The notes under the pieces: model-generated
Database searches by the model: none
The model's input: the letters and a program-made list of their open reading frames with translations, nothing else
What the model was told of the DNA's origin: nothing
Shown: in pieces, positions 57,214 through 64,000 of the stretch
How positions within the stretch are numbered: position 1 is the first letter of the stretch
Layout: the number at the start of each line of letters is the position of its first letter
Position numbers and translations under genes: made by a program
Source of the DNA: Hygrophila difformis
Lineage: Eukaryota; Streptophyta; Magnoliopsida; Lamiales; Acanthaceae
Assembly (NCBI GenBank): GCA_030278955.1
Contig: JAOANR010000008.1
Location: 41,647,301-41,711,300, forward strand
Reading direction: 5' to 3'
Length of the DNA: 64,000 nucleotides

Positions 57214-59823
57214 TGTAACACCCCGGTTTTTAGTCACCCAGGTCGGGGTGTCACCGCCACACCTCCCTAGCAAGACACGGTTTCTCCGAGCTTACTAGAG
57301 AGATGCAAGGCTAGGTTTTTCAGAATTTAAAACATTCAAACAGCCCATTCATATAAATTTCGAAAATAGTATTACATAAGTTGCAGCGGAAAGTAATATT
57401 TACATATGTACAATGCAGCGGAATTTAAATATAGGGCCAACATGGCCAAAATACGGGTTAAACAGGCCCGTTCATGCATATTCTAGTCTAACGCAAAATT
57501 TAAAAATAATATATTTGCCCAAAATTCCCATGTATGCATATGACGATGCACACTCTTCAGCACTGAAAGAAAAAGGGAAACAATATGGTTTGGTCAGCAA
57601 AAACTTGCTGAGTAAGTTAACACATACATGATTTTGAGGTTTCAAAGCCTTTAATTAAATTTAAGAAAAACATGTGCATACAAGACATGATTTAATGTAT
57701 TCATCTAATAACAATTTAACCGCATAATTTAAAAGACAGAAATTTCATAAGACCACAAATATAGCTTGCAAAATAATATAATTGTAGGACATAATTTAAA
57801 ACCATAATCTAAAAAGGAACAATTTTCAAGTCTTCTAGTTTCTTCCTATTACTACCAATCAAGGTCCAACCAATTTCTTATATGTCTCATGTCTCACGTT
57901 TATATCTCAATTGCCATTCGGCAAGCTTTATTTATCAATTGCCTTTCGGCAAGCATTATATCTCAATTGCCTTTCGGCAAGCATTATATCTCAATTGCCT
58001 TTCAGCAAGCATTATATCTCAATTGCCTTTCGGCAAGCATTATATCTCAATTGCCTTTTGGGCAAGCATTATGTTTCATGTGTATTTTATGTCAAAGGAA
58101 TTCCCAATCATTTAAACCTTAAAGGCTAATTTCACCGTTTCAACAAGATATCAAGATTTGACTCGGTCAACCACAGTTCACTTCAAAATTTATTAAAAAT
58201 CGAGTTTAAGTCCAAAAATTCTGAAATTTGACCGGTGACTCGAAAACACAGAGTTGAACAAGTTTTATGTTTTAAATTTTTCGATCCGGGTTACGGACAT
58301 AAGTCAAAAAAAAGATTTCTATCAGGTTACAAATCTGTCCGAATCTTTACGACAGCAGTTCCTAAATTTCGAGATCCACCATAGCAAACCAACTCCAAAC
58401 TTGATGAACTTTTACAGGGAGATGCTTAAGACATATATCTACAAGTTTCATGTTCAACAAAAGATCTAATTCACCCTATATCTATTGTCAAAAACGCCAA
58501 CAAGTTCGGGCCAAGAATCTGTCAAGATTTCAAGATCTAAATTTAGAACAATTCGGTTTGGAGTCGATTTCCGATATCAAACCTCAACGAAAAATTCCAA
58601 AAATTTACGGAGGTGTTCTTAACGTATAGATCTACAATTCTTATGTTTAGAACCAATCCTAAATCGGTCTAGATCTAAGGTAAAAATCAACCTCAAGTTC
58701 GGACTAAGAATCTATCACCGTTTCAAGATCTAAGTCGAAGGCAGGTTCATTTGCGGTTGTTTCTAGATTTTAAAACACGATGAAAAATTATGAAATTTTT
58801 ACAGAAGATAGATCTATGTCATAGGAACGTTTTTCGTGTTTTAAGTTTTCTCGTTTGAACAGGTTTAGGGGTTCGGAAAAATCATGCAAGTCTGCTGCGC
58901 CGTGGTTTTCTTCGGGTTGACAGATTTTAGGTTTCTTGATTAGATCGTTACGTTATGTGTATTTTAAATCCTCCCAAAACCATACTAAGATTAACTTACA
59001 GATTTACAGTCGTCCGGGAACGTCGATTCGGAGGCGTGGTTTCCAGTCCACCGTTTATCTCTTTGGTTCCATCGGGTTCTTCGCTCTGGATCCGGATCGG
59101 GGTGTAGAATGGGAAAAGGATGAGGTTAGGATTCGTTTTCGAATCAAGAATGGAAAAAGATTAGATCGGATCTTACCACGACGACAGAGGCCTCCAAATT
59201 TCGTCCAAGTCAGTTCCTTTGTTCGGTTTTGTGCCTCCGACGACTCCGGAATTAGGGTTTAATGTGTAGAGAGATTTCGTAGGGTTTTTGAAAAGTGTTC
59301 GGGGCTGACAAGAGGTGTTATTTATAGATAGACACGACCTAGGGACGTCCAAGGTCGGCCTTGGTGAGTCTTGAGCCGAAAGAATACAACCGAAGTCGGA
59401 AAATCTGGATTCGGGCGAGTAAATCTCGCAACGGGCGATTCCGCTTGCTGTCGCGGCCGTGGCGCGCCGTTTGGCCAATGACCGCGCGGCTGCCGCCTGG
59501 ACTTCGGTCCGGGCGGGTCGTGCGATCCGTCGAGCCTTTTCTCCTCTCTTTCGGACTTCTATCCCTCTATGTTCTCGGATTCCGATTTCCATGCTATTTT
59601 TGGGCTCCTATTTCCTATCTTAATTTTATTCGGATCTAAATTTATGTTTGGACTCGAGTTATTGAGTCCATCGGTGTTGGGTTCACGTGTAACAATTTAT
59701 TTAATTTAATTGTCTTCGGCTTCCCGGGTTTTCGGAACTTTGATTGCTTTTTATTTTAAATTCCATTTCTCATTTCTTATGATTCTTTATTTATTTTATG
59801 TTGCAAAATTATCGGGTATTACA
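57214..59823 (-). mobile_element. F right (5') LTR
   Basis: 2610 bp, TGTAACACC...GGTATTACA; TATA box on the minus strand at 59319-59326; hairpin array 57910-58078. It lacks the LINE and E, giving the empty-site sequences for both. Confidence 0.93.
57910..58078. repeat. 28-bp hairpin array, six units (F right LTR)
   Basis: Six units with TTGCC-TTTC-GGCAA; the fourth has TTTCAGCAA and the last TTTTGGGCAA. The other LTR has four. Confidence 0.9.
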
Positions 59824-59828
59824 GTCAT

Positions 59829-60095
59829 TTTAATGATACTTGCATATCAGGCCTGTATAACCCGAGTTTTGGCCATGTCGGCCCTTTTTTAATATTTCCG
59901 CTGCGATATACTATTATTTTTATTAGGTGTGGATGAGACTATATTATTATTTTTAAATAATTTACATACTTGTTTTAAAACTCTTTTCAATACCTATAGC
60001 CTTGCATCTCTTTAGCAAGCTCGGAGAATTCGTGTCTTGCTAGGGAGGTGTGGCGGTGACATCCCGGCCTGGGTTATCAAATCCAGGGTGTTACA
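59829..60095 (+). mobile_element. 3' LTR of element B, last segment
   Basis: Continues from 41898; ends CAGGGTGTTACA at 60095. Next tgacc (60096-60100) is the start of RT sequence of element D, the expected right TSD of B. Confidence 0.9.
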
Positions 60096-62248
60096 TGACC
60101 ATCAAGAATAAGTACCCCCTGCCGAGAATTGAGGATCTATTTGATCAACTGAAGGGAGCTTCATTATTCTCGAAGATCGACTTGCGATCTGGGTATCACC
60201 AGTTGAGGATCGCCGAGAAAGACATTCCGAAGACGGCGTTTCGAACTCGATATGGCCACTACGAGTTCACAGTGTTATCCTTTGGGTTAACAAATGCTCC
60301 AGCAATGTTAATGAACCTCATGAACAATGTGTTTCAAGAGTTGTTAGATCAGTGCGTAGTGGTGTTCATTGATGACATCCTGATCTACTCGAAGAGCGAG
60401 AAAGAGCATGCCCAACACTTACACAAAGTGTTAGGGATCTTGCGAAAGAACCAACTATACGGCAAATTGTCCAAATGCGATTTCTGGTTAAAGGAAGTAG
60501 CATTTCTTGGACAAATAATATCCGCTGACAGAGTCTCAGTGGATCCGGCAAAAGTTTCTGCCATAACGGAGTGGGCAGCGCCGACGAATCCAACGGAAAT
60601 AAAGAGTTTCCTTGGATTGGGTGGGTACTATAGAAGTTTCGTGAAGGATTTTTCGAAAATCGCACGTCCTTTGACCCAGCTACTGAAGAAGGGAGTAAAA
60701 TACGAGTGGACATAGGCGTGTGAGGCTGTATTTCAAGAGCTGAAGAAATGACTCACAACGACACCCGTATTGACGCTTCCATCAGAGAATGGTGACTTCG
60801 AAGTTTACAGCGATGCTTCGAAGGAAGGTTTAGGTTGTGTCTTGATGCAAGACTCGAGGGTCGTTGCATACGCATCACGTCAACTGAAACCTTACGAAAA
60901 AATTACCCAACACACGACCTGGAGTTGGCAGCGGTCGTTTTCGCTCTAAAGATATGGAGACATTATCTTTACGGGCGAAAGTGTCGAATGTTCACCGACC
61001 ACAAGAGCTTGAAATATATATTCACTCAGAAGGAGTTGAATTTGAGACAGCGAAGGTGGTTGGAACTTATTAAGGATTATGATTTGGAGATATCCTACCA
61101 CGAGGGGAAAGCGAATGTGGTAGCCGATGCCCTAAGCCGGAAAACCCAACACGTGACAAACTCGTTGGTAATTTCGCCGGCATTGTACATGGATTTGGTG
61201 AGGTTGGATGTGGAACTTGTGCACCCGGGCACAGTGAGTGAAACAATCAACGCAATGATTGTAGAAACTCCAATATTGGACGAGATTAGACTCGCCCAAC
61301 CAGGCGACGCAAAATTGGAGAGGATAAAGGAGTATATTGCCGAGAGTAAGGCCATAAGATTTGCTATCCATGAGGATGGAAGCATTCGCTTCAAGGGGAG
61401 ATGGTGCGTACCCCAGAAGTGTGCCGAGCTGAAGCAAAGGTTGATGGAAGAAAGACTTAACACGCCATGTTCAGTGCATCCCGGAGGTGACAAACTTTAC
61501 AAGGATCTGAAGAAGATCTATTGGTGGCCGGGAATGAAGAAAGAAGTGGCAGACTTCGTGGCGAAATGCCTCACCTGCCAAAGGGTTAAGGCAGTGAGGC
61601 ATAAACCCGTAGGGTTGATGCAACCACTAGAGATTCCAAGTTGGAAGTGGGATAGCATCTCGATGGACTTTGTCTCGGGATTACCACGATCACCTAAAGG
61701 CATGAGCAAGATTTGGGTGATTGTGGATAGGCTCACGAAGACGGCCATATTTATCCCGATGAAGGATACGTGGACTATGGACCAATTAGCCCGAGCCTAC
61801 ATCGATAATGTGGTACGACGACATGGAGTACCACATGAAGGGGGTGATGCGCTTTGGCAAACGAGGAAAGTTGAATCCTCGATACATAGGACCTTATGAA
61901 ATTCTAGAACGAGTCGGAAATTTGGCTTACCGACTGGCTTTACCGCCACAATTAGATCGAGTTCATAATGTATTCCATGTCTCACAACTAAAGAGATACG
62001 TGCCAAACCTGACACATGTACTTCAGCCGGAAGTGATTGAACTCGATGATGATCTGACTTACGAAGAAGTCCCAGTGCGGATTCTAGACGTTAAGGAACG
62101 AGTAACAAGAAATAGAACCGTCAAGATGGTCAAGGTTCTTTGGTGAAACCATGAAAGTGAAACCGCGACTTGGGAATTAGAATCCGACATGAGAGAACGT
62201 TACCCGACACTGTTCCAAACCGATGCCGACACAGTTATGGGGACATAA
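60096..62248 (+). pseudogene. pol remnant of element D (RT to chromodomain, disrupted)
   Basis: Begins in RT at [16 protein letters not shown] because B was inserted here; the upstream half of D lies outside the window. RT keeps GYHQLRI and FIDDILIYS (both Asp). A stop (TGG to TAG) occurs at 60713-60715 and another (CGA to TGA) near 60749. The RNase [11 protein letters not shown] is intact. A base loss near 60897 changes frame, after which [22 protein letters not shown], the integrase zinc finger and SMDFVSG are open to 61838. There a 482-bp deletion (relative to A) joins the integrase core to the region before GPY/F and shifts the frame, removing the second Asp and the Glu. GPY/F and chromodomain follow (61840-62146) with a Trp codon changed to TGA at 62144. 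Not functional. Confidence 0.93.
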
Positions 62249-62492
62249 CTGTAATCTTAAGGGGGAGAGGATGTCACGCCGCATATTTTCCATGTACTTT
62301 TGTAAACAACCAAACAAATTAAAATTGTGTTGAACTACGTTATGGCTTGATCCCTTCACAGGGTACGTAGGCAGCTTAGAAGTTTTAATTCTAAGTTCAG
62401 TCACAAAATAATAAAACAAACAAAAAGTCCTTAGCAGAAGAAAAGCCGAAACACAACTTCGAGGACGAAGTTGATTCTTAAGGAGGGTAGAC
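62249..62492 (+). other. 3' UTR of element D with two purine tracts
   Basis: Upstream tract 62259-62271 followed by TGTCACGCC; hairpin GCTTAGAA...TTCTAAG (62374-62395); AACTTCGAGGACGAAGTT hairpin; LTR-proximal tract aaggagggtagac at 62480-62492. Confidence 0.8.
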
Positions 62493-64000
62493 TGTAATAC
62501 CCGAGAATTTCGCAACATAAAATAAATAAATAAATAAATAAATAATAAAGAAAACATAATACATAAATAAAGAATCATAAGAAATGAGAAATGGAATTTA
62601 AATTAAAAAGGAATCAAGGTTCCGAGAACCCGTAAAGCCAAAGATAATCTAATCAAATAAATTGTACACCGGAACCCGACACCAATGAACTCGAGAATTC
62701 GAGGCCAATACTAAATCTAGACCCAAGTAAAAATCAACATAGGAAATAGGAGCCCGAAAATATCCCGGAAATCCGAATCCGAGAATATAGAGGGATAGAA
62801 GTCCGAAAGAGAGGAGGAAATGCCCGACGGATCGCACGACCCGCCCGGACCGAAGTCCAGACGGAGACCGCGCGGGGTTTACATAAACGGCGCGCCAACC
62901 CCGCGCCAGTTGGCAGAAACAAACCAAGTGAGCTTTTCTCGCCCGAATCCGGATTTTCCGACTTCGGTTGCTCACCTTGGGGCTCAAGACTCACGAGGGC
63001 AGACCTTGCACGTCCCCTAGGTCTTGTCCATCTATAAATAACCCTCTCAAGTAACCCCGAACAATTTTCAAACCCTACGAAATCTCTCTACACACAAAAC
63101 CCTAATTCCGGAGTCGTCGGAGGCACAAAACCGAACAAAGGGACTGTCTTGGACGAAAATTGGAAGGCCTCTAACGTTGTGGTAAGTTCTCATCCGATCT
63201 CTTTCCATATGTGATTCGAAAACGAGTCCTAACGCTATCCTTTTCTTTTCTACACTCCGAACCGGATCTAGAACGAAGAACCCGACGAACCGAGGAGATA
63301 AACGGTGGACTGGAAGTCACGCCTCCGAATCGACGAGCCGGAACAACCGTGAATTTGTAAGTTAATACTTACCATGCTTTTGGGAGACTAAAAACAACCG
63401 AACGAATAAGATCTAATAAGAAATCCTAACTAAAAATCTGTTCACACCAGCGCAGTCACGTAGCACGAATTTTTTGAACCCATAAAGTGTTCAAACGGGA
63501 AAACTTAAAACACGAAAAACGTTCCTAAGACACTGATCTATTCCCTGTAAAAGTTTCATAATTTTTGGTTAAGATTTGATATCCGAAAACAGTCACAAAC
63601 GAACCTGCCTTGGGTTTAGATCTTGAAACGGTGACAGATTTTACTTCAGAATTTGTTAGTGATTTTTACATTAGATCTAGACCGATTTAGGAATAGTGTC
63701 AAACATAAGAGTTGTAGATCTATAAGTTTAGAAAACCTCTGTAAATGTTTAGAATTTTTCATTACGATTTGAACCTCCGAACCTGAACCGAACCAATCTG
63801 CGTTCTTACCGAATTCATAAAAGCTGACAGAAATTAGTTTCGAATTTGATCCAAATATTAACCCCTGATCCGACAAGAATTAGCCTTTGAGTTCTAAACA
63901 AAAGTTGTAGATAATCGTGTTAGTAATGAGCCTGTAAAATTTCATCAAATTTGGAGTTCGTTTGCTATGGTAGATTTCGAAATTTAGTAACTGTGGCTGT
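62493..64000 (+). mobile_element. 3' LTR of element D (left part, runs off the window)
   Basis: TGTAATACCCGAG after the purine tract; TATA box at 63033-63040; similar to A's LTR but clearly diverged. It is cut by the window end. Short ORFs inside are not genes. Confidence 0.9.

Larger units (their letters stand above)
41899..59823 (-). mobile_element. Element F: non-coding Ty3/gypsy derivative hosting a LINE and element E
   Basis: TGTAACACC (41899) to GGTATTACA (59823), TSD gtcat (41894-41898; 59824-59828). After removing the nested insertions it has two LTRs (41899-56129, interrupted; 57214-59823, 2610 bp) and a 1.08-kb interior without coding capacity. Confidence 0.92.

Overview
This is plant nuclear DNA, probably from a eudicot, and it consists almost entirely of nested LTR retrotransposons. 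I find no host gene outside mobile elements and no tRNA, rRNA or CRISPR locus. The main family is Ty3/gypsy. Evidence: TG...CA LTRs of about 2.5-3.3 kb starting TGTAAYACC, 5-bp target-site duplications (TSDs), a primer binding site TGGTATCAGAGCCC (initiator-Met type), a purine tract aaggagggtagac next to the 3' LTR, and a Gag-PR-RT-RH-INT polyprotein ending in a GPY/F module and a chromodomain. This fits the Tekay/Del clade of chromoviruses; the clade is judged from domain order and motifs, not from a tree.

Insertion order can be read from TSDs and interrupted LTRs. D (+; 60096-64000) is the oldest host visible. B (+) lies in the RT of D. B's 5' LTR is cut by A (+), and A's 5' LTR by C (-; 1-4309). 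B's 3' LTR (22239-60095) is cut by G (23109-40508, TSD ttagg) and by F (41899-59823, TSD gtcat). F's LTR carries a 5'-truncated LINE (42087-42554, 18-bp TSD) and the full-length element E (44216-55349, TSD ggtgt). A's 5' LTR also holds a hAT-type MITE (6203-6557, 8-bp TSD).

E is the only element with an intact polyprotein (1558 codons, minus strand). Its LTRs are nearly identical, so it is young and possibly autonomous. A and B are non-autonomous: gag and much of pol are replaced by a small sense ORF (coiled coil plus acidic tail) and a converging antisense gene. That gene has its own 5' exon and an intron, and resembles the 'putative plant transposon protein' family. F and G have non-coding interiors. 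D and a further element inside G (29316-32482) are decayed.

The most unusual features are: (1) element G, bounded by a TSD but showing U3-type ends on both sides, with a 2-kb almost perfect palindrome as one LTR; (2) hairpins in the LTRs, at the same position and of the same 29-nt length in several elements, whose stems change in a compensating way; (3) an extra coiled-coil ORF before gag in four elements, followed in three of them by a hairpin containing AATAAA; (4) two polypurine tracts per element, apparently allowing LTRs of different length.
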